Made by a program: the position numbers and the translations under genes
Origin: Sphaerisporangium rubeum
GTDB lineage: Bacteria; Actinomycetota; Actinomycetes; Streptosporangiales; Streptosporangiaceae
DNA: 64,000 nt
NCBI RefSeq assembly: GCF_014207705.1
Contig: NZ_JACHIU010000001.1
Coordinates: 1,612,001-1,676,000 of the forward strand
Direction: 5' to 3'
Notes under the pieces: model-generated
Told to the model about the DNA's origin: nothing
Databases searched by the model: none
The model's input: only the letters and a program-made list of their open reading frames with translations
Shown here: positions 46,370 to 55,121 of the stretch, piece by piece
Position numbering within the stretch: the first letter of the stretch is position 1
How the letters are laid out: the number at the start of each line of letters is the position of its first letter

Positions 46370-49198
46370 GTGAATGTGGAGCGGAGCGTGGCGATCGGCG
46401 TGCACTTTCGGCTGCTGGGCCCGGTGGAGGTGGTGGCGTCCGGGGTGAGGATCGCGGTAGGGCCGCCGCAGCGGTGCACGGTGCTGGCGGCGCTGATGGT
46501 GGACGCCGGCCGTCAGGTCACCGTCGAGACCCTGATCTCGCGCGTCTGGAGCGATGGCCCCCCCGAGCGTGCGCGCCGAGCGCTGCAGGCGCACGTCACC
46601 AGACTTCGCAGGACGCTTGAACAAGCCGGCGCACTTGGCGGGCCCGACGCGCCGCTGGCGCGCCGCTCGGATGGATATCTTCTCGGCGTCGAGCCCGAGC
46701 GGGTCGATCTCCACCTGTTCCGGCTGCGGCTCCGGCAGGCGCGCCAAGCGGCACCGACCGAGCGTTTGCGGCTGCTGCGCGACGCACTGGAGCTCTGGCG
46801 GGGTGACGCGCTCGGCGGACTGACCGGGAACTGGGTCGAACGGACGCGTCAGGACCTGCACCGAGAGCACCTGGACGCCGTCGTGTCGTGGGCCGACGCC
46901 GAACTGCTCGCCGGTGACGCCGCCGCCGTGATCGGCCCGCTCACCGAGTCGGCCCGTCGGGATCCCCTTCTCGAACCGCTGATCGCGGTCCTGATGCGTG
47001 CGCTGTACGCGGTGGGACGGCCGGTGGAGGCGCTCGATCTGTACGGGGCCACCCGGCGGCGGCTGGTCGACGAACTGGGTGCCGAACCGGGGGCGGTTCT
47101 CCGCCGGACGCACCAGGGGATCCTTCGCGGCGACCTCGACTCCGGCACGCGTCCGGTGACCTGGCAGCCTTCCGTGCCCGCTGTCGTGCCGGCGCAGTTG
47201 CCGATCGACGTACGCGACTTCTGCGGCCGCGGCGACGAACTGTCGAGGCTGGACGACCTCGCCGAACAATCGCGACACCACGCCACCGCCGTGGTCGTCA
47301 GCGCGCTGACCGGCACGGCGGGGGTGGGGAAGACCGCGCTGGCCGTGCACTGGGCCCATCGGGTCCGTGACCGTTTTCCCGATGGGCAGCTCTACGTGAA
47401 CCTGCGCGGGTTCGCTCCCGAGGGGGCGATGGATCCTGCCGAAGCGGTACGCGGTTTCCTCGACGCACTCCATGTCACACCGCAGCGGGTACCGTCCGGC
47501 CTGGCCGCGCAGGCCGCTCTCTATCGGAGCATGCTGGCCGGCCGCCGCATGCTCATCGTGCTCGACAACGCACGCGACTCCGACCACGTCGGCCCGCTTC
47601 TTCCGGGCACTCCTGGATGCATGGTCGTGGTGACCAGCCGCAACCAGCTCTCCGGCCTGGTCGCCACCGGTTCCGTGCCGCTCGTCCTCGGCGCGCTCTC
47701 CCCCGGCGAAGCGCGGGAACTGCTCGACCGGCGGCTTGGGTCCGGCCGTGTCGCGGCCGAACCGGACGCGGCCGGGGAGATCATCGAACGGTGTGACCGA
47801 TTACCCCTCGCACTGGCGATCGTGGTCGCGCGGGCCGCCACCCATCCGCGTTTCCCCCTGCACGCTCTGGCCGCCGAGCTGCGAGCGGCGCACGACCGGT
47901 TGGACGTCCTCACCAGCGATGATCCGGCCGTCGATGTGCGAGCGGTGTTCTCCTGGTCGTACCGCACCCTCACCCCGGAGGCCGCGCGCCTTTTCCGGCT
48001 CCTCGGGCTGCACCACGGGCCTGACATCTCGGCCGCGGCGGCGGCCAGCCTCGCGGGGTCGCCGCTGCCCGAGGTCCGATCCGTGCTCGCCGAACTCGCC
48101 AGGACGCACATGATCATTGAGCGACTTCCCGGCCGGTACACCCTGCACGACCTGCTGCGCGCCTACGCCGCGGAGAAGGCGCGGCGCACCGACCCCGGCG
48201 CGTTCCGCGGTGACGCGATCCGCCGCGTGCTGGACCACTACCTGCGAACCGGATACGCGGCGGCGCTGCACCTGCACGCGTGCCGAGATCCGATCACCTT
48301 GCCGGAAGCCGCTCCAGGCGTCGTCCCCGAGATCCTCCTCGACCACGAACACGCGCTGCGGTGGTACGGCGCCGAGCACGCTGTGCTGCTCGGCGCCGTC
48401 GAACAGGCGGTGAGCGCCGGTTTCGACACCCACGCTTGGCAACTGGCCTGGACCCTGACCGACTATCTCGACCGGCGAGGCCACTGGCACGACTGGATCG
48501 CCACTCAGCGTGCCGCGGTGACCACCGGACGCCGTTCGGGTGAGCCCGCCACCGAGGCCGGCGGCCACCAGCAGATCGGCCATGCCTACATCCAGATGGG
48601 CCGCTTCGACGAGGCACACGTCCATCTCGATCAGGCTCTCGCCCTTTACCACCAGGCCGGTGAACTCCCCGGACAGGGGCAGACGCACTACAGCCTCGCC
48701 GTGCTGCTCGGACGCCAGGACCGTCACCGTGAAGCCCTTGAGCACGCGCGGCGGTGCCTGGTGCTGTTCCGGGCGGCCGATCACGCGCACGGGCAGGCGC
48801 TCGCGCTCAACACCGTCGGCTGGGTGCACGCCGAACTCGACGAACACCATGAGGCTCTCGTGCACTGCGAACAGGCACTGGCCCTGTTCGAGACGATCGG
48901 CGACCCCCACGGGCAGGGGGAGAGCTGGGACCGGCTCGGTTACGCTCACCACCACCTCGGACACCACACCGAGGCGATCGCCTGCTACGAGCACGCACTG
49001 AACCACCTTCGCCGGCTCGGCGACCGCTACTGGGAGGCCGGAGTCCTCACCCACCTCGGTGACACCTACGAGGCCGCAGGCGACCTCCGCTCGGCCCGTG
49101 CCGCGTGGGGAAGGGCTCTCGGCATCCTGAGCGATCTCGGCCATCCCGGCGGCGAGGAGGTCCGGGCCAGGTTGGCGGCGTCGCGTCCGAGTACCTGA
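46370..49198 (+). CDS. AfsR/SARP-type regulator with NB-ARC and TPR domains
   Basis: Encodes about 942 residues. The order is an OmpR-like winged helix (about 10-105, FRLLGPVEVVASG), a BTAD domain (115-260), an NB-ARC/STAND ATPase with Walker A GTAGVGKTALA (about 315-325), RMLIVLDNARD and VVVTSRNQLSGL, and a tail of TPR repeats (about 720-930, for example HQQIGHAYIQMGRFDEAHVH). Such proteins activate secondary-metabolite or morphological genes after signal-dependent assembly. No biosynthetic cluster adjoins, but the divergent protease gene is an obvious candidate target. Several GTG starts (46367, 46370, 46388) are possible. Confidence 0.93.
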   Translation: MNVERSVAIGVHFRLLGPVEVVASGVRIAVGPPQRCTVLAALMVDAGRQVTVETLISRVWSDGPPERARRALQAHVTRLRRTLEQAGALGGPDAPLARRSDGYLLGVEPERVDLHLFRLRLRQARQAAPTERLRLLRDALELWRGDALGGLTGNWVERTRQDLHREHLDAVVSWADAELLAGDAAAVIGPLTESARRDPLLEPLIAVLMRALYAVGRPVEALDLYGATRRRLVDELGAEPGAVLRRTHQGILRGDLDSGTRPVTWQPSVPAVVPAQLPIDVRDFCGRGDELSRLDDLAEQSRHHATAVVVSALTGTAGVGKTALAVHWAHRVRDRFPDGQLYVNLRGFAPEGAMDPAEAVRGFLDALHVTPQRVPSGLAAQAALYRSMLAGRRMLIVLDNARDSDHVGPLLPGTPGCMVVVTSRNQLSGLVATGSVPLVLGALSPGEARELLDRRLGSGRVAAEPDAAGEIIERCDRLPLALAIVVARAATHPRFPLHALAAELRAAHDRLDVLTSDDPAVDVRAVFSWSYRTLTPEAARLFRLLGLHHGPDISAAAAASLAGSPLPEVRSVLAELARTHMIIERLPGRYTLHDLLRAYAAEKARRTDPGAFRGDAIRRVLDHYLRTGYAAALHLHACRDPITLPEAAPGVVPEILLDHEHALRWYGAEHAVLLGAVEQAVSAGFDTHAWQLAWTLTDYLDRRGHWHDWIATQRAAVTTGRRSGEPATEAGGHQQIGHAYIQMGRFDEAHVHLDQALALYHQAGELPGQGQTHYSLAVLLGRQDRHREALEHARRCLVLFRAADHAHGQALALNTVGWVHAELDEHHEALVHCEQALALFETIGDPHGQGESWDRLGYAHHHLGHHTEAIACYEHALNHLRRLGDRYWEAGVLTHLGDTYEAAGDLRSARAAWGRALGILSDLGHPGGEEVRARLAASRPST

Positions 49199-49214
49199 GA
49201 TCGCCGGGGCCGGT

Positions 49215-50084
49215 TCAGTCCTTGCGGCCGACGCCGGCGAGCCATGAATGGTAGGTGAGGCTCTTGTAGGCGTAGTCGCCGTAGTAGCGGGTGCCGCGGA
49301 AGTGGTAGTCGTCGGGGTCGGGACGCCAGTCGGGGAGGTAGACGAGGCCGGGGTCCTGCAGGGTGGTGCCGGTGAAGTAGGTGAGGATCTCGTCGCGGGT
49401 GCGCCAGCGGCCGGTGCCGAGTCGTTCGTTGAAGAGTTTCTCGGCTTCCGCGGCCTGGACGGCCACGTCGGGGAGGGCCGGGCCGGGGTTGTGGAAGTGG
49501 GAGATGACGACGTGGCTGCCGGGTGGGAGGGCGGAGACGAGGTGGTGGGCCACGGCGGCGGGGGACTCGTGGTCGTGCAGGTGGTGCAGGATCGCGCACA
49601 TCAGGAGGGCGACGGGCTGGGAGAGGTCCAGGTGGCCGCGTAAGCGTTCGTGCGTAAGGATGCCGGCGGGGTCGCGGATGTCCGCCTGGACGATGGTGGC
49701 GGTGTCGCTGGACTCCAGCAGTTCGCGGGTGTGCGCGACGACCACAGGGTCGATGTCGACGTACACGGTGCGGGCTCCCGGCGCGGCTTGTTCGGCGATC
49801 TCGTGGGTGTTGCCCTGCGTGGGGAGGCCGGAGCCGATGTCGAGGAACTGGCGGACGCCGCCGGCGGCCAGGTGGCGCACCACGCGCCGCAGGAACGCGC
49901 GGTGCGCCTGGGCCATGGCGGGTGCGTCGGGGGCGATCTGGAGCGCCAGCTCCGCGAGGTGGCGGTCGGCGGGGAAGTTGAACGTGCCGCCGAGCATGTA
50001 GTCGTACACGCGGGCGACGTTGGGTACCGACGTGTCGACCCCCGGCGGGATGTTTCTCGCCGTGAGGTTGTGGTGCTCGCGCAT
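49215..50084 (-). CDS. DUF574-type SAM-dependent methyltransferase
   Basis: Encodes 289 residues. The opening SVPNVARVYDYMLGGTFNFPADR is the hallmark of this actinobacterial family, followed by QFLDIGSGLPTQGNTHE (SAM motif I), VYVDIDPVVVAHTREL and ALLMCAILHHLHD. These genes occur in many copies in Streptomyces-like genomes and their substrates are unknown. ATG 50084 is used because the family begins just before this motif. Confidence 0.92.
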   Translation of the reverse strand: MREHHNLTARNIPPGVDTSVPNVARVYDYMLGGTFNFPADRHLAELALQIAPDAPAMAQAHRAFLRRVVRHLAAGGVRQFLDIGSGLPTQGNTHEIAEQAAPGARTVYVDIDPVVVAHTRELLESSDTATIVQADIRDPAGILTHERLRGHLDLSQPVALLMCAILHHLHDHESPAAVAHHLVSALPPGSHVVISHFHNPGPALPDVAVQAAEAEKLFNERLGTGRWRTRDEILTYFTGTTLQDPGLVYLPDWRPDPDDYHFRGTRYYGDYAYKSLTYHSWLAGVGRKD

Positions 50085-50313
50085 GTCCCGCACCTGTCCT
50101 GGATCGGGCCCGTTTCGGTGTCGATCAGGCCGGAAGCATAGCGCTCGGGACGGGACCCCACTTCGTGAAAGGTCGTGTCGGATGTAACTAAGAAGTGACG
50201 GGATTTCGCCGGGCCGGACGCGCCGGGGCCGGGGCACGGCGGGACGGCGGCGCGGCGGTAGCCTTGGGTCCGGCCGGGAGCACCCGGGTGGTCGGTCGAG
50301 CTGGGGGTCACGG

Positions 50314-51144
50314 GTGAAGCTGCTGCATTCGGGGAAGGTCCGCGAGGTCTACGAGGACCGTGGGGACATCGTCCTCGTCGCCTCCGACCGGATCTCGGTG
50401 TACGACGTGGTGCTGCCGACCCCGATCCCCGACAAGGGCAAGGTGCTGACCCGTCTGTCGCTGTGGTGGTTCGAACGGCTCGGTGACATCGTGCCGAACC
50501 ATGTGATCTCCGCGACCGACGTGCCGCCGGAGTTCGCCGGCCGGGCCGTGCGGTGCCGCAGGCTCGACATGGTGCCTGTGGAGTGCATCGCGCGCGGCTA
50601 CCTCGCCGGGCTCGGTCTGCGTGAGTACCAGGCGAGCGGCGCGGTCTCCGGCATCGGCCTGCCGCCGGGCCTGGTCGAGGGGTCCAGGCTGCCTGAGCCG
50701 ATCTTCACCCCGACCACCAAGGCGCCGCTCGGCCAGCACGACGAGTTCATCACCATCGACGACGTCACGGCGGGCCAGGGTGAGGAGACCGCCGCCGAGC
50801 TGCGCCGGATCACGCTGGAGGTGTACCGGCGCGGCGCGGACCTCGCGGCGTCCCGCGGTGTGATCATCGCGGACACCAAGCTGGAGTTCGGCCGGGCCCC
50901 GGACGGCACACTGGTGCTCGCCGACGAGGTGCTGACCTCCGACTCCTCCCGGTTCTGGCCCGCCGACGAGTGGGAGCCGGGCCGGCCGCAGCACGCCTTC
51001 GACAAGCAGTTCGTCCGCGACTGGGCCGCCGGGACCGGCTGGGACAAGAAGGAACCGGGCCCGGAGATCCCCGCCGACGTCGTGGAGGCGACCCGCGCGC
51101 GCTACATCGAGGCGTACGAGCGCATCACCGGCGAGACCTGGTAG
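50314..51144 (+). CDS. purC: SAICAR synthase
   Basis: Encodes 276 residues. It condenses CAIR, the PurE product, with aspartate using ATP. Family blocks are SGKVREVY, VASDRISVYDVVLPTPIPDKGKVL, VPVECIARGYL, DTKLEFG and DEVLTSDSSRFW. Start is GTG 50314 after a GGGGG-rich site. It lies 18 kb from purK-purE. Its stop is two bases from the end of the convergent LCP gene. Confidence 0.96.
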   Translation: MKLLHSGKVREVYEDRGDIVLVASDRISVYDVVLPTPIPDKGKVLTRLSLWWFERLGDIVPNHVISATDVPPEFAGRAVRCRRLDMVPVECIARGYLAGLGLREYQASGAVSGIGLPPGLVEGSRLPEPIFTPTTKAPLGQHDEFITIDDVTAGQGEETAAELRRITLEVYRRGADLAASRGVIIADTKLEFGRAPDGTLVLADEVLTSDSSRFWPADEWEPGRPQHAFDKQFVRDWAAGTGWDKKEPGPEIPADVVEATRARYIEAYERITGETW

Positions 51145-51146
51145 CT

Positions 51147-52607
51147 CTACTTCTTGCAGATGTTCTGCGTGGCCGTGCGCGCGACCGGCGTGCTCGACGG
51201 CGAAGGGCCGGCCGACGGGGAGGTCTCCTTCACGGTGACCTTCTTGACCCCGTCGTAGGACCTGCCGACGATGACCTCCAGGCCGGGAACCTCGGCCTGC
51301 CGCAGCTCGGCGCCGGGGATGGCGGCGGCGACCGTGCGGGCCGAGTCCTCACGGCCGGCGGGGTAGCGCACCACGGTGCTCTCGTACGTGCGGCGGCTGG
51401 TGTCCCCGGGAGGGGCCGGCACCTGGAAGCCGGCTGCCAGCAGGTCGGCCTTGGCGCGCGCGCCGAGGCCGGTGACGGCGGTGCCGTTCACCACGCGGAC
51501 GGCGATGCGCGACGGCGGCACGGTGAGCCCGGGGGAGGCGCTGGGTTTCGGCGTGGTGGAGGTCTTGACGGTCGGCGGGGGCTTCACCAGGGGTTCGTCG
51601 GCGGCGATGCGGCGGAACATGTCACCGGCGGCGGCCTTGTCCCACAGCACCGCGGACTCGCCGGTCGAGGTGCGGTAGTCCACGTCGGCCAGGGGGACGG
51701 TGGCGAACGTCACGTCGTCGGTGGAGACGTCCTTGAGTTGGTCGGCCAGCCCGAGCAGGTCCTTGGCGAGGGCCTTGTCGACGGTCAGGGTCTGCAAAGT
51801 GGACCCCACGAGCGCCGTGAGCTTGGCCGGGTTGGCGAGGGTGCCGCCGCTGAGGGCCCGCGCCAGCAGGGCCGACATGACCTGCTGCTGGCGGTCGATG
51901 CGGTCGAGGTCGGACCGCGCGGTGGCGCGGGTGCGCGCGTAGAACAGGGCCTTGATGCCGTCCAGCTCGTAGGTGCCGGGTTCGAGGCGGAACTTGGTCT
52001 TCTCGTCGTTGATCGGCACGGGGGTGCAGACCTCGACGCCGCCGATGGCGTCGACGACGTTGATGAAGCCGAGGACGTTGACCTCGACGTAGTGGTGGAT
52101 GGTGAGCCCGGTGAGGTTGCGCACCGTGCGCACGGCCAGCGGGGCCCCGCCGAGGCTGTACGCCGAGTTGATCTTGTGCTGGCCCTTGCCGGGGATGTCC
52201 ACCCAGCTGTCGCGCGGCAGGCTCACCACCGTGACCTTGGAGTGGTCCTCCGACAGACGGACCAGCATGATGGTGTCGCTGCGCTGGCCCACCTCACGGC
52301 CGAGGTGGAGCATGTTCTGCTGACGCCGGGTGAGGTCGTCCCGCTTGTCCACGCCGACGACCAGGATGTTGAGCGCGCCACGCGCGTCCGAGCCGGTGGT
52401 CCCCGCGTCCACCGACTTGATCTGCCCCGCGGCGTACGACGACAGGAACCACGACACCCCCGAGCCCGCGAGCACCGCGCAGGACAGCGCGGCGCAGAGC
52501 AGCACGGCACGCGCTCCGGACCTCGAGCGCCTGGCGCGGTGTTCCGGCAGGCGGACGCCACCGTAGGCGTCCCCACCCACCCGGACGCCGGAGTCGTCCT
52601 CACTCAT
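51147..52607 (-). CDS. LytR-CpsA-Psr family protein with LytR_C domain
   Basis: Encodes 486 residues. A cytosolic tail and one transmembrane helix (about 34-52) are followed by the extracytoplasmic LCP domain (LVVGVDKRDD, SDTIMLVRL, VVSLPRDSWVDIPG, GINSAY-like KINSAYSLGG, FYARTRATARSDLDRIDRQQ) and a C-terminal LytR_C domain (RIAVRVVNGTAVTGLGARAKADL). LCP enzymes transfer lipid-linked glycopolymers to peptidoglycan. It is divergent from the first glycosyltransferase of the envelope cluster, which fits a role in attaching its product. Confidence 0.94.
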   Translation of the reverse strand: MSEDDSGVRVGGDAYGGVRLPEHRARRSRSGARAVLLCAALSCAVLAGSGVSWFLSSYAAGQIKSVDAGTTGSDARGALNILVVGVDKRDDLTRRQQNMLHLGREVGQRSDTIMLVRLSEDHSKVTVVSLPRDSWVDIPGKGQHKINSAYSLGGAPLAVRTVRNLTGLTIHHYVEVNVLGFINVVDAIGGVEVCTPVPINDEKTKFRLEPGTYELDGIKALFYARTRATARSDLDRIDRQQQVMSALLARALSGGTLANPAKLTALVGSTLQTLTVDKALAKDLLGLADQLKDVSTDDVTFATVPLADVDYRTSTGESAVLWDKAAAGDMFRRIAADEPLVKPPPTVKTSTTPKPSASPGLTVPPSRIAVRVVNGTAVTGLGARAKADLLAAGFQVPAPPGDTSRRTYESTVVRYPAGREDSARTVAAAIPGAELRQAEVPGLEVIVGRSYDGVKKVTVKETSPSAGPSPSSTPVARTATQNICKK

Positions 52608-52705
52608 CGAGCCCCCTCAAAGGCCACCGACGCACACCGATGCGGACGTACTCACCGCCGTGGGTTGCCGTCCCCACCCGCTCGTACAGTAGCGTGAGCG
52701 CCGCC

Positions 52706-53722
52706 ATGAAGGAGTTCCCCGACTCGCCCCGCCCGGGACCGGCCACCCGAGTCTGGCCGCCCGTATCCGTCGTCATGCCGGTGCTCAACGAGGAGCGCCA
52801 TCTGCGTGAGGCCGTCCACCAGGTGCTCGCGCAGCGGTACGACGGGCCGATCGAGGTCGTCCTCGCCGTCGGCCCGTCACAGGACCGCACGCAGGACGTC
52901 GCCGACGCTCTCGCCGCCGAGGACCCCCGCGTCGTCGTCGTCGCCAACCCCACCGGCCGCACACCGAACGCGCTCAACGCCGCCATCGGCGCGTCACGCA
53001 ACGGCGTCATCGCACGCGTGGACGGCCACGCCATGCTGCCGCCGGACTACCTGCGGGTGGCGGTGGAGACCCTGGAGGAGACCGGCGCCGACAACGTCGG
53101 CGGCATCATGGCCGCCGAGGGGGTCACACCGTTCGAGCAGGCCGTGGCGTGCGCCATGACGTCCCGCATCGGTGTCGGCAACGCGCGTTTCCACACCGGC
53201 GGCCAGCCCGGGCCGGCCGACACCGTGTACCTCGGTGTGTTCCGCCGCGAGGCTTTGGAACGGGTCGGCGGGTACGACGAGCACTTCCAGCGCGCGCAGG
53301 ACTGGGAGATGAACCACCGCATCCGCCAGACCGGCGGCCTGGTGTGGTTCCAGCCCCGCATGCGGGTGTCCTACCGGCCCCGGCCGACCGTCCGCGCGCT
53401 CGCCAAGCAGTACTTCCACTACGGCCGGTGGCGGCGGGTCGTGGCCCGCACCCACGAAGGCACCATCAACCTGCGTTACCTCGCGCCGCCGGTGGCGGTG
53501 GCGGCCATCATCCTCGGCCTCGTCGTGTCGCCGTTCTTCCCGCTCGGCCTCGCCGTGCCGGGTGCCTACGCCGTCGCCGTCGTCGCGGGCTCGGTCCTCA
53601 CCGGTCGCGGCCTGCCACCCGCGGCGCTGGCGCGGCTTCCCCTGGTGTACGCCACGATGCACATGTCCTGGGGATGGGGGTTCCTCACCAGCCCGCCGAG
53701 GCTCGGCAAACCGTCAGCCTGA
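52706..53722 (+). CDS. family 2 glycosyltransferase with C-terminal membrane segments
   Basis: Encodes 338 residues. The GT-A domain has VSVVMPVLNEERHLREA at the start, an ARVDGHA metal-binding region near residue 105-112, and YLGVFRREALERVGGYDE and RAQDWEMNHRIRQTG later, with two or three transmembrane helices at the C-terminus. It transfers a sugar at the cytoplasmic membrane face. The last nine bases overlap the end of the convergent cytidylyltransferase gene. The ribosome site is weak. Confidence 0.92.
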   Translation: MKEFPDSPRPGPATRVWPPVSVVMPVLNEERHLREAVHQVLAQRYDGPIEVVLAVGPSQDRTQDVADALAAEDPRVVVVANPTGRTPNALNAAIGASRNGVIARVDGHAMLPPDYLRVAVETLEETGADNVGGIMAAEGVTPFEQAVACAMTSRIGVGNARFHTGGQPGPADTVYLGVFRREALERVGGYDEHFQRAQDWEMNHRIRQTGGLVWFQPRMRVSYRPRPTVRALAKQYFHYGRWRRVVARTHEGTINLRYLAPPVAVAAIILGLVVSPFFPLGLAVPGAYAVAVVAGSVLTGRGLPPAALARLPLVYATMHMSWGWGFLTSPPRLGKPSA

Positions 53723-55000
53723 ACCGATCACCAGGCCGGTGCCGCCGCAGGCCAGGACGTCCAGGGACGTCCTGGCCGTCCCCGTGACGCAGTTGACGCG
53801 CACGCCGTGGCCGGACCACTCCTCGGCGAGGAACCGCGTGAGGGCCGCCACAGCGGCGGCCGCCGAGACGCCGGCCGCGCCGGTCGGCGCCGGAGCGTGC
53901 AGGAGCAGCTGACCGTGGGTGTCGCGCAGGTAGGGGAGAGCGGCCTCCGCCACGTGCAGCGCGCCGAGGTGACCGGCGATCACGACGTCCGGCGCTGAGC
54001 CGGCTTCGGCCTGGCCCGGGTCCGCCTCAGTGCTCGCACCGACGTGGCCTCCGTCCGATGGCCCTGCTTCGGGTTCCGCGTACGTCTCCGTGCCGGCGCC
54101 GAGCACCACGGCGTCGATCGGCCCGGCCTCGGCCGCCTCGGCGAGCGCTTCCCGTACGGCCGCCGCGTCGGACACCGGCACCGTGAGGCAGGACGCGAGC
54201 GCGCCGTGCTCGGCGGCGAGACCGCCGAGCCGTGGGTCGCCGAAGACGACCAGACGCCGGCCGGAGAGCACCTGCCTGAGTGTCTCGGGGGAGGCCGAGG
54301 GGACCGACGCCGTCACCTGGAACAGCTTCTCGGCGATGTGGAAGTCGACCGGATGGGTGACTTTCATGTTGTGCTCGCTGCCGGCCACGACACGTATCGG
54401 CACGTCAGGCAGGTAACGCAGCACGACGCCGCAGTCGTCGGTGGCGGGCCGGGACGCGAACGCCGGGTCGGCGAGCGCGCGGGTGTACGCCTCGCGGACC
54501 ACCGACAGCAGGAAACACTGCGGGGTCTGCACGCGCCGCAGCGGCGCGCGGTCGGGGATGTCGCGCACGAGGTCGCCGCCGGTCACCACGATCGTGTCCG
54601 ATGTCGGCACCGCCACCATCACCGCGGCCGACGTCTCCAGGGCCGCCACGCAGTCGGCGATGACCCGCGGCTCCACGAACGGCCGCACCGCGTCGTGCAG
54701 CAGCACACGGCACTCCTGCGTGCCGAGCGCCGACAGCGCGCGCCACGTCGTCTCCGTACGGCTCGCGCCACCCTCGATGACCTGGGACACCTTGGGGAAA
54801 CCCGCGACCAGCCGCGCCGCCTCATCGGTGTGTCCCGCGGCCATCAAAACCACGATCTCGTCCACCTCGGGGGCCGCCTCGAACGCGGCCACCGTGTGCT
54901 CGATGATGGTGCGTCCCGCGATCCGCGCCAGCTGTTTCGGCATGCCGAGCCCGGCCCGCTGCCCCACTCCTCCGGCGAGGACCACCGCCACGGTGCGCAT
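53714..55000 (-). CDS. IspD/TarI-like cytidylyltransferase fused to a degenerate SDR domain
   Basis: Encodes 428 residues. The first 230 residues form an IspD/TarI-type cytidylyltransferase: VLAGGVGQRAGLGMPKQL, LLHDAVRPFV, ATDDCGVV and KVTHPVDFHIAEKL. The remainder aligns in layout with the SDR half of bifunctional TarI-TarJ-like enzymes, but the Gly-rich NAD loop reads VVFGDPRLGGLAAEHGA and no YxxxK catalytic pair is visible, so it is probably inactive as a reductase. The context suggests a CDP-polyol (ribitol- or glycerol-type) donor rather than isoprenoid synthesis. ATG 55000 lies nine bases after GGGAGG. It is the only minus-strand gene in the cluster. Confidence 0.85.
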   Translation of the reverse strand: MRTVAVVLAGGVGQRAGLGMPKQLARIAGRTIIEHTVAAFEAAPEVDEIVVLMAAGHTDEAARLVAGFPKVSQVIEGGASRTETTWRALSALGTQECRVLLHDAVRPFVEPRVIADCVAALETSAAVMVAVPTSDTIVVTGGDLVRDIPDRAPLRRVQTPQCFLLSVVREAYTRALADPAFASRPATDDCGVVLRYLPDVPIRVVAGSEHNMKVTHPVDFHIAEKLFQVTASVPSASPETLRQVLSGRRLVVFGDPRLGGLAAEHGALASCLTVPVSDAAAVREALAEAAEAGPIDAVVLGAGTETYAEPEAGPSDGGHVGASTEADPGQAEAGSAPDVVIAGHLGALHVAEAALPYLRDTHGQLLLHAPAPTGAAGVSAAAAVAALTRFLAEEWSGHGVRVNCVTGTARTSLDVLACGGTGLVIGSG

Positions 55001-55121
55001 GAAAGCCATCCTCCCTGCTGTGGTGGTCACGCCATGTGACGTGACGACGGGATTGCGAGGTCAGTGACGGCTCGGTTACGTTGCGAGGTGGACGGTTCGA
55101 GGCGGCGTAAGGAGGCCCCGG

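Noticed and set aside
53714-55000. Call as the isoprenoid enzyme IspD
   Set aside because: The protein is twice the usual IspD length, has an SDR-like tail and sits in an envelope cluster with no isoprenoid genes.
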